The position numbers and the translations under genes are program-made. DNA of 32,363 bases from Candidatus Methylomirabilota bacterium (lineage in GTDB: Bacteria; Methylomirabilota; Methylomirabilia; Rokubacteriales; CSP1-6). Each line of letters begins with the position of its first letter. Position 1 is the stretch's first letter. Positions 23,468 to 31,496 of the stretch are shown piece by piece. The notes under the pieces were generated by a model. It made no database searches. It was not told the origin of the DNA and saw only the letters and a list, made by a program, of their open reading frames with translations. The stretch spans positions 1 to 32,363 of the forward strand of contig DASTFB010000017.1 of NCBI GenBank assembly GCA_035709005.1, in the 5' to 3' direction.

Positions 23468-25183
23468 ATGGCCTTCGACATCCCGGCGGAGCACCACGCG
23501 ACCGACGTCCTCGTCGTGGGCGGTGGCGCGGCCGCCACGATGGCGGCGTTCGAGTGCGCCGAGGCCGGCGTGGGCGTCATCCTGGCCACCAAGGGGCGCG
23601 CGACCAGCGGCACCACCACCGTGGCCCGCGGCGGCTTCGCCGCGGGCCTGGCCCCGGGCGACGGTCCCGAGCTGCATCTTCACGATGTCCTCCGCTACGG
23701 CGGCGAGCTGATCGACCCCGACCTGGCCCGGACCTGGGTGTACGACATCGTCGAGGTCGTGAGAGACCTTCGGGCGTGGGGCGCGGAGTTCGTGACGAAC
23801 GAGGCGGGGGACCTCGACCTCAAGATGTTTCCCAGCCATCGCCATCCCCGGGCCGTCCACCACTACGACACGACCGGCAACATGCTGACCAAGGCGCTGT
23901 CCCGGAAGCTCCGGGGGGACGCGAGAATCGCCCAGCATTCGAATACGGCCATCCTCGACCTGATCGCGCGGGACGGCCGCGTCGTCGGCGCCTGGGGCGT
24001 GGACTACTCACGCGGCCGCCTGATGTGCTACGCGGCCCGAGAGACGATCCTCTGCACGGGCGGCGGTAGCGGCCTCTTCTACGTCAACGACAACCCCTCC
24101 CAGGTGACGGGCGACGGCTACGTGCTGGGATTCCGCGCGGGCGTGCCCCTGCTCGGCATCGAGATGATCGACTTCCAGGCGATGTGCTGCGCGCCCGAGG
24201 AGCTCTTCGGCTTTCCCCCGCATCCCACGGGCTTCATCAACGCGGGGGCGGTCTTCCGCAACCGGGACGGCGAGCAGTTCCTCACGCGCTACTTCCCCGA
24301 GACGGCCGAGAAGAGCACGCGCAGCGAGGTCATCCTGGCCATGGCCAAGGAGATCCACGCGGGCCGGGCGGGCAAGACCGGCGGCATCTTCATGGACGCC
24401 ACCGCCGTGCCCCTCCCGACGATCCTCAAGCAGATCCCCGCGGTCTACAAGAGCTGCCTGTCGCGCGGCATCGACATCACCAAGACACCGCTGGAGGTGG
24501 CGCCGGGCAGTCACACCTGGCTCGGAGGATTGAAGATCGACGTCGACGGCCAGACGCCCGTGCCGGGGCTGTGGGCGGCCGGGGAGACGGCAGGCGGCAT
24601 CCACGGGGGTAACCGGATCGGCGGCTCGGCGCTGTCGGCCTCACTGGTCTTCGGCCGGCGGGCCGGCCGCGCGGCGGCCGCGCGCACCCGCGCCGAGCGG
24701 AAGCCTGACGCCGCCCCGATCGAGATCCCCGCCGGCGAGCGCGAGTGGGTCGCCGGGCTGCTGGCGCGCGAGCGCGGGCCGCTGCAGGCCGACGTAAGGC
24801 TGCACTGCCGGATGCTCGCCCACGAGCTGCTGGGCCCGATCCGCGACGCCGAGGGTTGCCGGCGGGCCCTGGCTGAATACGAGCGCATTCAACGCGAGGA
24901 CCTTCCCCGGATGCGCCTGGCCGACGAGGCGCGCTCGTCGGAATGGACGCGCGGCCACGAGCTGGAGAGCGCCCTGTCCGTTCGGAACCTCGCCCTGCTG
25001 GGCCGCCTGCTTGCCACGGCGGCGGGCCGGCGGGAGGAGAGCCGGGGCGCCCACTACCGCCTGGACTTCCCGGAAACGGACGACGTTCGCTGGCGCGTGG
25101 TCACCCGGCTGCACGCCGGGGAGGGCGGGGCCATCGAGTTCCACACCGACCCCGTCAGGGAGCACGCCGCCGCGACCAGGTGA
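23468..25183 (+). CDS. Fumarate reductase/aspartate oxidase-like flavoprotein
   Basis: This 571-residue FAD protein has dinucleotide motif GGGAAA (18-23). FRD/SDH-type signatures follow: 'ATSGTTTVARGGFAAG', 'HPRAVHHYDTTGNMLTKALS' and the C-terminal FAD loop 'GLWAAGETAGGIHGGNRIGG'. A helical C-terminal domain as in SdhA/NadB is present (about 430-520). No iron-sulfur or membrane partner is adjacent, so it may act as a soluble oxidase or dehydrogenase of a dicarboxylate-like acid. It ends 13 bases from the convergent MaoC gene. Confidence 0.92.
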   Translation: MAFDIPAEHHATDVLVVGGGAAATMAAFECAEAGVGVILATKGRATSGTTTVARGGFAAGLAPGDGPELHLHDVLRYGGELIDPDLARTWVYDIVEVVRDLRAWGAEFVTNEAGDLDLKMFPSHRHPRAVHHYDTTGNMLTKALSRKLRGDARIAQHSNTAILDLIARDGRVVGAWGVDYSRGRLMCYAARETILCTGGGSGLFYVNDNPSQVTGDGYVLGFRAGVPLLGIEMIDFQAMCCAPEELFGFPPHPTGFINAGAVFRNRDGEQFLTRYFPETAEKSTRSEVILAMAKEIHAGRAGKTGGIFMDATAVPLPTILKQIPAVYKSCLSRGIDITKTPLEVAPGSHTWLGGLKIDVDGQTPVPGLWAAGETAGGIHGGNRIGGSALSASLVFGRRAGRAAAARTRAERKPDAAPIEIPAGEREWVAGLLARERGPLQADVRLHCRMLAHELLGPIRDAEGCRRALAEYERIQREDLPRMRLADEARSSEWTRGHELESALSVRNLALLGRLLATAAGRREESRGAHYRLDFPETDDVRWRVVTRLHAGEGGAIEFHTDPVREHAAATR

Positions 25184-25196
25184 CGGCGGCGCCGCG

Positions 25197-25613
25197 CTAG
25201 GCGAGGAGCAGGCCGCTGGCCGTGCCCACGGCGGTCTTCTCGCCGTGCTGGTTCTGGCACCACACGTCAACGACGACTCGCGCGCCGCCGGCCTCGGGGC
25301 GGACGTCCTTCACCACCCCGTGCACGGTGAGCCGATCGTCCGCGTAGACGGGCGCGACGAAGGTCATGGCGATCGTCCCGCCCTTGACGAAGCCGGCGCC
25401 GAGCAGCCCCGTCATCATTTCCGAGACGTAGGCGGTCGACATCATGCCCTGGGCCAGCGGGGCCCGGAATCCCTTCTGCCGAGCCCACGCCTGGTCGGTG
25501 TGGATGGACCGGGCACGCACGCCGGAGTATGCGTCGATCTTCCGCTGCGAGATCTCTTTCTCGAGGGTGGGCAGGACCTGCCCGACCTTGATCGATCCCG
25601 TCGTAACGGCCAT
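25197..25613 (-). CDS. MaoC-type hotdog protein (second subunit)
   Basis: This 138-residue hotdog-fold protein begins MAVTTGSIKVGQVLPTLEKE. The hydratase-2 region reads 'IDAYSGVRARSIHTDQAWAR': the histidine stays, but the usual SGDxNPxH acids are replaced. The body 'APLAQGMMSTAYVSEMMT' and 'YADDRLTVHGVVKDVRPEA' is typical of the family. It follows the other MaoC gene by two bases. Paired short MaoC proteins usually form a heterodimer that hydrates enoyl-CoA, with catalysis in one subunit and binding in the other. The longer frame upstream is a shadow. Confidence 0.88.
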   Translation of the reverse strand: MAVTTGSIKVGQVLPTLEKEISQRKIDAYSGVRARSIHTDQAWARQKGFRAPLAQGMMSTAYVSEMMTGLLGAGFVKGGTIAMTFVAPVYADDRLTVHGVVKDVRPEAGGARVVVDVWCQNQHGEKTAVGTASGLLLA

Positions 25614-25615
25614 CG

Positions 25616-26038
25616 TCACGCCTCGATGATCATCTGGGTGAATTGCCCCCGGACGAGCGGCGTGCCGTGCTCGTCCTCGGTGACGAACTCCGTGACCATG
25701 TAGGGCTTGCCGCGCCGCCGGTACTTGTCGATCACCCGCCCGCGCGAGCGCACGCGCATGCCGGGCTGGATCGGCTGCAAGAAGTTGAACTCCATCTTGG
25801 CGTGCAGGCCGGCGTGCACGAGGTACCTGCTGTGGCGCAGCCGCAGGGCCTGGTTGCCGAGGAGCGTCGGATGGGCCACGGGGCCACCGAAGGGCGAGGC
25901 CCCGAAGAACCACGGATGATGATCGTCGACGGCGAACGCATAGGTCTCGATGTCCTCGGGCGTGACGAGATGGGTGTCGGACACGAACTCGTCGCCCACG
26001 GTCAGCGCGTCGAACGTCAGCGGCTTGAACGTCGTCAT
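25616..26038 (-). CDS. MaoC-type hotdog protein (first subunit)
   Basis: This 140-residue hotdog protein begins MTTFKPLTFDALTVGDEFVS. It carries 'YAFAVDDHHPWFFGASPFGG', resembling the FAS1-like dehydratase N-domain, then 'PIQPGMRVRSRGRVIDKYRR'. With the partner encoded two bases downstream it should form an enoyl-CoA hydratase-like heterodimer. It lies 24 bases after an SDR gene in the same run. The substrate is unknown. Confidence 0.88.
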   Translation of the reverse strand: MTTFKPLTFDALTVGDEFVSDTHLVTPEDIETYAFAVDDHHPWFFGASPFGGPVAHPTLLGNQALRLRHSRYLVHAGLHAKMEFNFLQPIQPGMRVRSRGRVIDKYRRRGKPYMVTEFVTEDEHGTPLVRGQFTQMIIEA

Positions 26039-26062
26039 CGGTGGCTGGAGTCTAGCACGGGC

Positions 26063-26869
26063 CTACCGGGAGTCGCGCGCCGGCGCCGTGAGCGACGTGC
26101 CCCCGTCCACGACCAGGACGTGCCCGGTGATGTAGCGGGCCTGCTCGGAGAGCAGGAACCGGACGGCGTGCCCGATGTCCCACCCGGTGCCCTCGATCCC
26201 GAGCGCGGAGGCCCGGCGCCGCCGGTCGCGGGCGGCCTCGGACATGCCGCGCCCGTACACCATCGGGGTATACACGGGACCGGGAGCGACGCAGTTGACC
26301 CGGATGCCCTCGGCGCCGTGATCGACCGCCATGGCCCGCGTCAGCGCGATGACGGCGCCCTTGGAGACCGAGTAGGCGGTGAGGCCGCGCGGGCGCAGGG
26401 CGGAGATCGACGACACGTTGACGATGGCGCCGCCCCCGGCCCGGCGCATGGCGGGGATGGCGTGCTTGGCGGCGTGGAACATGCTATCGACGTTGACCTG
26501 CATGACACGGCGCCAGCTCTCCTCGGTCTCGTCGACCACGGAGCCGCGGCTGCCGATGCCGACGTTGTTGTCGAGCAGGTCCAGTCGGCCGAACCGGTCG
26601 AGCGCTGCCTTGACCATGGCCGCGCAGTCGGCCGCCCGCGTCACGTCGGCCTCGAGCGCCATGGCCTCGCCCCCGCCCTCGCCGATCATCTCCACGGTGC
26701 GCTTGGCCAGCGCACCCTCCCGATCGACGACCACCACGCGCGCCCCCGCCTTGGCGAGGAGGATGGCCGCCGCGCGGCCGTTGCCGATGCCCTCGCCGGC
26801 CGCGCCGCCCCCCGTGACGACGGCCACCTTGCCGTCGAGTCCCCACCCATCCGGCACGTCGAGAGCCAC
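26063..26869 (-). CDS. SDR-family oxidoreductase
   Basis: This 268-residue short-chain dehydrogenase has cofactor motif TGGGAAGEGIG (19-29), longer than usual. NNVG (101-104) replaces NNAG. The catalytic residues are S153/S154, Y166 and K170 in 'YSVSKGAV'. 'GHVLVVDGGTS' ends the fold. It lies in the run 2-hydroxyacid dehydrogenase, SDR, MaoC, MaoC, consistent with oxidation of a hydroxyacyl intermediate next to enoyl hydration. The start ATG at 26869 fits the fold. Confidence 0.92.
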   Translation of the reverse strand: MALDVPDGWGLDGKVAVVTGGGAAGEGIGNGRAAAILLAKAGARVVVVDREGALAKRTVEMIGEGGGEAMALEADVTRAADCAAMVKAALDRFGRLDLLDNNVGIGSRGSVVDETEESWRRVMQVNVDSMFHAAKHAIPAMRRAGGGAIVNVSSISALRPRGLTAYSVSKGAVIALTRAMAVDHGAEGIRVNCVAPGPVYTPMVYGRGMSEAARDRRRRASALGIEGTGWDIGHAVRFLLSEQARYITGHVLVVDGGTSLTAPARDSR

Positions 26870-26910
26870 GTTCGTTCCTCCTCCGGCCCTGCCGTGAGGC
26901 GCGACGTCCG

Positions 26911-27888
26911 CTAACGGCCGAGCGCCGCGGGGTTCGCGACGTTGATCGGGTTGCCGTTCGCGTAAGCGAGGATCTGATCGAAGATCGTCGTAAACATGTG
27001 CTCGAGCCCATCGCGCTCCACGTATCCCAGGTGGGGCGCGCAGATCACGTTGTCCATCTTCAGCAACGGATGCTGGCCGCCGAGCACCGGCTCTTCCTCG
27101 TAGACGTCGACCGCCGCCATCCCCGGCCGCCCCGCCCGCAAAGCCGCCTCCAGCACCCCCGGCGCGATCAGGCCAGCCCGGCTGGTGTTGACGATGAGCG
27201 CCGTCGGCTTCATCCGCGCCAGATCGTCAGCGGTGACGATGCCGCGGGTCGCGTCGATCAGCCGCAGGTGCAGCGAAACCACGTCCGATTCCGCGAACAG
27301 CGCCGCCTGGCTCGGCGCCACGGCAAAGCCGTCGGCGCGGGCCTTGCTGATCGACGCCTCGCGCCCCCACGCCAGCACGTTCATGCCGAATGCCTTGCCG
27401 TAGCCGGCCACGACCGCGCCGATCTTGCCGTAGCCGAAGATCCCGAGCGTCTTGCCCCGCAGGCCGATGCCGATGGGGTACGCCTGCCACTTCCCGGCCC
27501 GGAGCGCCGCCATTTCTTGAGGGATGCGCCGGAAGGCGGCGATGATCAGCCCCCAGGTCAGCTCGGCCGTCGCGTAGGAGGGCCGGCCGGGACCGGTCAG
27601 CGCCGACACGATCACGCCGCGCCGCGTGCAGGCGTCCACGTCGATATGCGGATAGACGCCGGCCTGGCTGATCAGCCGAAGCTTGTCCAGGCGCTCCAGC
27701 AGGGGCGCCCGGATCGGTGTGCGCTCGCGGATCAGCACCAGCGCCTCGGTGTCCTTGAGCCGCCCGGCCAGCGTGTCCACGTCCTTGGTGTGGTCGTTCC
27801 AGATCGTCACGTGGTGGCCGGCGACCTTGCCGTAGCAGTTCAGCGTGCGGACCGTGTCCTGATAGTCGTCGAGGATGGTGATGTTCAT
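26911..27888 (-). CDS. D-isomer-specific 2-hydroxyacid dehydrogenase
   Basis: This 325-residue protein has NAD motif GYGKIG (152-157) within '[19 protein letters not shown]'. The catalytic triad R237 (NTSRAGLI), E266 (VYEEEP) and H286 (CAPHLGY) is complete. It should interconvert a 2-keto acid and a D-2-hydroxy acid with NAD(P)H. It is encoded 41 bases before the SDR in the minus-strand operon and follows the Uma2 gene after 18 bases. The physiological substrate is not readable. Confidence 0.93.
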   Translation of the reverse strand: MNITILDDYQDTVRTLNCYGKVAGHHVTIWNDHTKDVDTLAGRLKDTEALVLIRERTPIRAPLLERLDKLRLISQAGVYPHIDVDACTRRGVIVSALTGPGRPSYATAELTWGLIIAAFRRIPQEMAALRAGKWQAYPIGIGLRGKTLGIFGYGKIGAVVAGYGKAFGMNVLAWGREASISKARADGFAVAPSQAALFAESDVVSLHLRLIDATRGIVTADDLARMKPTALIVNTSRAGLIAPGVLEAALRAGRPGMAAVDVYEEEPVLGGQHPLLKMDNVICAPHLGYVERDGLEHMFTTIFDQILAYANGNPINVANPAALGR

Positions 27889-27906
27889 GAGGGCCTCGGG
27901 TCCTCT

Positions 27907-28479
27907 CTAGGGCAGGAAGTTGTCGACCGGGACGGACGCCCCGGGCGCCGCCAGCGGCGTGAGCGTCTCGCCTGGCCGCACGACCTGCACCGCGCGGTAC
28001 CTGAAGCGGCCGCGTGCATCCGGGCCTGGCTCCCGGTGAACTTCGATCACGCGGTCGACGAGGTTCACGATCCAGTAGTCGGCGATCCCGGCTCGCGCGT
28101 AGATGCGCGCCTTCGGGCCGCGGTCGAGGGCAAGGCTCGATTCGGCGACCTCCACGACGAGGTCGGCGGTCGTCGGGTGCCCGGCCGGAGCGTCTCGCGG
28201 CGTTCCTCGCAGCACGACGACAGCCGGCTCGGGCGCCGAATCGCGGCCCAGCGCCAGGGGCAGCTGGACGCGCACCCGCCAGCCGCGCCCGAACGCCAGG
28301 CGGAGCGCGTCGGTACCCAGCTCGACGGCCCGGGCGTGAGGGTCGTGTTGTGGCTCGGCGACAACGAGACGGCCCTCGACCAGCTCGATCGGATCATCCT
28401 CGCGCAGGAGGCCCACCTCGATGAGCCGATCGTATTCGTGGCGGGTCCAGCGCCGGGTCCTGACGCGCAGTGCGCCCAT
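27907..28479 (-). CDS. Uma2-family (DUF820) protein, possibly catalytically inactive
   Basis: This 190-residue PD-(D/E)xK-fold protein begins MGALRVRTRRWTRHEYDRLI. Family features are 'LLREDDPIELVEGRLVVAEP', 'VEVAESSLALDRGPKARIYA' and 'AGIADYWIVNLVDRVIEVHR'. At the site usually reading EPDVAVVRG the sequence is 'EPAVVVLRG', so the conserved aspartate is alanine; the later E/K are kept. A GTG at 28542 offers a longer start. Uma2 proteins are often accessory or mobile genes, and it lies at the head of a catabolic run with no evident link to it. Confidence 0.85.
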   Translation of the reverse strand: MGALRVRTRRWTRHEYDRLIEVGLLREDDPIELVEGRLVVAEPQHDPHARAVELGTDALRLAFGRGWRVRVQLPLALGRDSAPEPAVVVLRGTPRDAPAGHPTTADLVVEVAESSLALDRGPKARIYARAGIADYWIVNLVDRVIEVHREPGPDARGRFRYRAVQVVRPGETLTPLAAPGASVPVDNFLP

Positions 28480-28577
28480 CGCGCCGCTACGGTAGCTGGC
28501 CAGTCGGGCTGTCGTCAACGGTGTCGGCGAGATACACGCCACATGCTATCCTGCCGGGGCTCGCAAAGGAGCGACTC

Positions 28578-29600
28578 ATGAAGGTCGGCATCTTCATAAC
28601 GAACCAGAATCCTCTGGGCAGCGACATGGTCTCCGCCCTGGAAGACCAGTACGTGATGGCCCGCCTGGCTCGCGATCGCGGCTGGGATGCCATCGCCACC
28701 GGCCAGCACTACCTCAGCGAAGGGATGAGCCAGGTGCAGCTCATCCCGTTCTTGGCCCGCCTCGCCGCCGAGGCGGACCACATGACCGGCGTCGCCGGGA
28801 TCCTGCTCCTGGGCCTGCACAACCCGGTCGAGGTGGCCGAGTGCATGGCCTCGCTCGACGCCATCTGGCGGGGCAACTTCGTCTTCGGCGTGGGTCTGGG
28901 CTATCGCGACGTCGAGTTCGACGCCTTCAAGGTGCCGCGAGGCCAGCGCGTGCGCCGCTTCGAGCAGTGTCTGGACGTCGTCCGGCGACTGTGGACCGAG
29001 GACAAGGTGACGGTCGACAACGACGTCTGCACCCTGTCGAACGTCACCCTGACGTGCCGGCCCGTCCAGCGCCCCCATCCTCCGATCTGGATCGCCGCCA
29101 ACAGCGACGAGGCCGTCCGGCGGGCGGCGCGGCTGGGGGATGCCTGGTTCGTGAACCCGCACGCCACCATGGCCACGAACAAGCGGCAGATGGCCGTGTA
29201 CCGGGCGGAACTGGCCCGCCTGGGCAAGCCGCTCCCGCGCGTGCGCCCGCTCATCAAGGAGATCTTCTGCGCCAGGGACACCGCCACCGCGCTGGAGATG
29301 GCCGGTCCCTATCTCGCCAGCAAATACAAGGCCTACGCGGCCTGGGGGCAAGACGCGGTCATGCCGAGCGGTGAGACCTTCCAGCAGCCCTTCGAATCGC
29401 TCCTGCGCGACAGGTTCGTGCTGGGCAGCCCCCAGGAGTGCTTTGCCCAGCTACGGCCGTGCTGGGAGGAGCTGGGGACGAACTTCCTCTTCTTCCGCAC
29501 CCACTGGAGCGGCATGCCGCTCGGGCACGCGCTCGCCAGCATGCGCCTGATCAGCGACGAGCTGCTGCCGGCGCTCCGCCAGATCACGCCGGGAGATTGA
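28578..29600 (+). CDS. LLM-class flavin-dependent monooxygenase
   Basis: This 340-residue luciferase-like TIM-barrel protein begins MKVGIFITNQNPLGSDMVSA. 'ARDRGWDAIATGQHYLSEGM' and 'GNFVFGVGLGYRDVEFDAF' are typical, and 'RPHPPIWIAANSDEAVRRAA' is the flavin-pocket signature. Such enzymes use reduced FMN or F420 to oxidise a substrate. AAAGGAG precedes the ATG. It is encoded divergently from Uma2 and upstream of the cyclase gene, from which a strong hairpin separates it. Confidence 0.93.
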   Translation: MKVGIFITNQNPLGSDMVSALEDQYVMARLARDRGWDAIATGQHYLSEGMSQVQLIPFLARLAAEADHMTGVAGILLLGLHNPVEVAECMASLDAIWRGNFVFGVGLGYRDVEFDAFKVPRGQRVRRFEQCLDVVRRLWTEDKVTVDNDVCTLSNVTLTCRPVQRPHPPIWIAANSDEAVRRAARLGDAWFVNPHATMATNKRQMAVYRAELARLGKPLPRVRPLIKEIFCARDTATALEMAGPYLASKYKAYAAWGQDAVMPSGETFQQPFESLLRDRFVLGSPQECFAQLRPCWEELGTNFLFFRTHWSGMPLGHALASMRLISDELLPALRQITPGD

Positions 29601-29601
29601 A

Positions 29602-29624
29602 GGGCCGGCGCGGCGAGCCGGCCC
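29602..29624 (+). terminator. Hairpin after the LLM gene
   Basis: GGGCCGGC (29602-29609) and GCCGGCCC (29617-29624) form a perfect 8-bp stem with a seven-base loop. It lies one base beyond the LLM stop codon. No U-run follows, so termination strength is uncertain. Confidence 0.5.
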
Positions 29625-29661
29625 AATGCAGGCTGGCCGCCCGTGCCGCAAGCGATAGACA

Positions 29662-29691
29662 TTCGACAATCGATTGTCGACGGCTTATCAT
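29662..29691 (+). promoter_or_regulatory. Promoter with 18-bp perfect palindrome upstream of the cyclase gene
   Basis: Bases 29663-29680 are a perfect palindrome whose half is TCGACAATC. A TTCGAC -35-like box (29662-29667) and TATCAT -10-like box (29686-29691), 18 bases apart, enclose it. A repressor bound there would block polymerase. The ACAAT/ATTGT core resembles GntR-family sites, but no regulator gene is adjacent. The predicted start is near the ATG, so the message may have almost no leader. Confidence 0.55.
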
Positions 29692-29703
29692 CCCGCCCGA
29701 CGC

Positions 29704-30546
29704 ATGAGGCTGGTCGATCTCTCACATCCCTGGAACATGCACACGCCCGGCTGGATCGGCTACCCGGGCTCCAAGATCTACTACACGCAGACGCTGCAGA
29801 CCAACCGCATCGTGTCGCAGCGGGTGGAGACCTCACTGCACGTGGGCACCCACCTCGACGGCCCCATGCATGCCGCCGATGGCGCCGGCGACATCGCCTC
29901 CCTGCCCCTCACCAAGCTGGTGCACGAAGGCGTGATCGTCGACGTGTCCGACGCGGTGGAGGACTGGAGCATCATCACGCCCAAGCACATCACCGACCGG
30001 ATGGAGGTGAAGCGCGGCGACATCCTGATCCTCCACACCGGCTATCACCGCTACTACGAGGGCAAGCCCCAGCAAGATCTCACCCGGTACTTCTGCATGC
30101 ATCCGGGGGGCACTCGCGAACTGGCCCAGTGGATGCACGACATGCGGATCGCCTGGTGGGGCGTCGACGCCGGCTCCGGCGACCACCCGATGAACACCAC
30201 CATCCGATACATGCGGCCCGACCTCACGCGCCGGTTCGAGGAGAAGGTGGGCCGCTCGGTGCGTGACTACTTCGGGGAGTACGAGTACCGCCACCACAAG
30301 AGCGGGCGCCTGGTGACGGAAGAGATCTTCCCCATGCACTACCTGGCCTTCCCGGAGGGCTGCGTCCACGCCGAGAACGTGGGCGGCGACATCGAGAAGG
30401 TCCTGAACACGCGCTGCATCATCGGGGCCTTCCCCTGGAAGTTCGAGGGAGGCGAGGCCTGCCCGTGCCGAATCCTGGCCTTCCTCGACGTCGGCCCCCT
30501 CACGGTGGAAGAGGTCCGCGAGGCCGTCGGCAAGAAATCGAGCTAG
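29704..30546 (+). CDS. Cyclase-family (kynurenine formamidase-like) metal hydrolase
   Basis: This 280-residue protein begins MRLVDLSHPWNMHTPGWIGY. The signature HxGTHxDxPxH is complete: H46, T49, H50, D52 and H56 in 'SLHVGTHLDGPMHA'. Members bind a divalent metal and hydrolyse amides, lactones or isatin-like rings. 'RGDILILHTGYHRYYEGK' is also typical. It sits between an LLM oxygenase and a binding protein, suggesting ring-opening of an imported organic compound (inference). A TTG at 29674 inside the palindrome is a less likely start. Confidence 0.92.
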   Translation: MRLVDLSHPWNMHTPGWIGYPGSKIYYTQTLQTNRIVSQRVETSLHVGTHLDGPMHAADGAGDIASLPLTKLVHEGVIVDVSDAVEDWSIITPKHITDRMEVKRGDILILHTGYHRYYEGKPQQDLTRYFCMHPGGTRELAQWMHDMRIAWWGVDAGSGDHPMNTTIRYMRPDLTRRFEEKVGRSVRDYFGEYEYRHHKSGRLVTEEIFPMHYLAFPEGCVHAENVGGDIEKVLNTRCIIGAFPWKFEGGEACPCRILAFLDVGPLTVEEVREAVGKKSS

Positions 30547-30584
30547 CGGGCGCCGCGCGGCGGGCGCGGGCCGAAGAGGACACG

Positions 30585-31496
30585 ATGCGGCTCACCGTGG
30601 CTGACGCCATCTCTCCCTCCTACTTCGTGGCCCTCGCTGCCGTTCAGCTGGGATTCTTCCAACAGGAAGGCATCGAGACGGAGTTCGTGTTCTCGCCGCC
30701 GAATCCATCGCAGGCCCTGAAGGACGGGGCCATCGACTTCTTCGGCGGCTCTCCCTACACCGGCCTGCGGGCCTTCCCCGGCTGGCGGGGCGGCGTCCTC
30801 CTGTGCGCTCTTTCCCACTACAACTACTGGTTCCTGGCCGTCCGCTCCGACATCAAATGCGAACGGGGCGACGTCAGTGCGGTGAAAGGATTACGCCTGA
30901 GCGCGTCGGCCGACCCCGGCCTGACGATGAAGCGGGTGCTCGAGGAAGCGGGCCTCGACCTCCAGCGAGATAACGTCCGGATCGTCCCCAGTCCCCGGCG
31001 CACCAGCCCGAACTGGGCCTGGGATGGAGTCGATGCCATCGAGCAGGGCGTCTCAGATGGCTATTGGGGCAACGGCCTGCGGGCGGACCTGGGCGTGAAG
31101 CGGGGCATCGCCAAGATCCTGCTCGACGTGCGCCGGGGCGACGGCCCGCCCGCGGCCCGGCACTGGACGTTCCCGGCGCTCGCGACCACGGAGCGGCTGG
31201 TCAAGGAGCATCCGGACATCGCCGCAGCGGCCGTGCGGGCGATCGTGAAGACTCAGCGGGCGCTTCGGGCCGACCCGCAGCTGGCCGCGAAGGCCGCCCA
31301 ACGTCTGTTTCCCGCCGAGGAGGCGACGCTCATCGCCTACGAGGTGGCACGGGATGCGCCCTTCTACAACCCGACCATTACCGAGGAGATGGTCGCCCAT
31401 ATCAGCCGGTTCGCCCGCGAGATCGGCGCCCTGGAAGGGGAGGTCCGGTACGGCGAACTGGTCGCGACCCAGTTCGCCCCTCTCTGGCAGGGGTAG
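30585..31496 (+). CDS. NMT1/THI5-like substrate-binding-type protein without signal peptide
   Basis: This 303-residue protein begins MRLTVADAISPSYFVALAAV, directly at the first strand of a type 2 periplasmic-binding fold. 'LGFFQQEGIETEFVFSPPNP' and 'LKDGAIDFFGGSPYTGLRAF' match NMT1/THI5/SsuA-like proteins. There is no export signal, and none in the upstream extension. It may stay in the cytoplasm as an enzyme or sensor, or have lost secretion. It follows the cyclase gene by 38 bases, and no permease or ATPase is next to it. Confidence 0.85.
   Translation: MRLTVADAISPSYFVALAAVQLGFFQQEGIETEFVFSPPNPSQALKDGAIDFFGGSPYTGLRAFPGWRGGVLLCALSHYNYWFLAVRSDIKCERGDVSAVKGLRLSASADPGLTMKRVLEEAGLDLQRDNVRIVPSPRRTSPNWAWDGVDAIEQGVSDGYWGNGLRADLGVKRGIAKILLDVRRGDGPPAARHWTFPALATTERLVKEHPDIAAAAVRAIVKTQRALRADPQLAAKAAQRLFPAEEATLIAYEVARDAPFYNPTITEEMVAHISRFAREIGALEGEVRYGELVATQFAPLWQG

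Noticed and set aside
26998-28581. 527-residue plus-strand open frame
   Set aside because: It is antisense to the 2-hydroxyacid dehydrogenase and Uma2 genes and has no recognisable domain.
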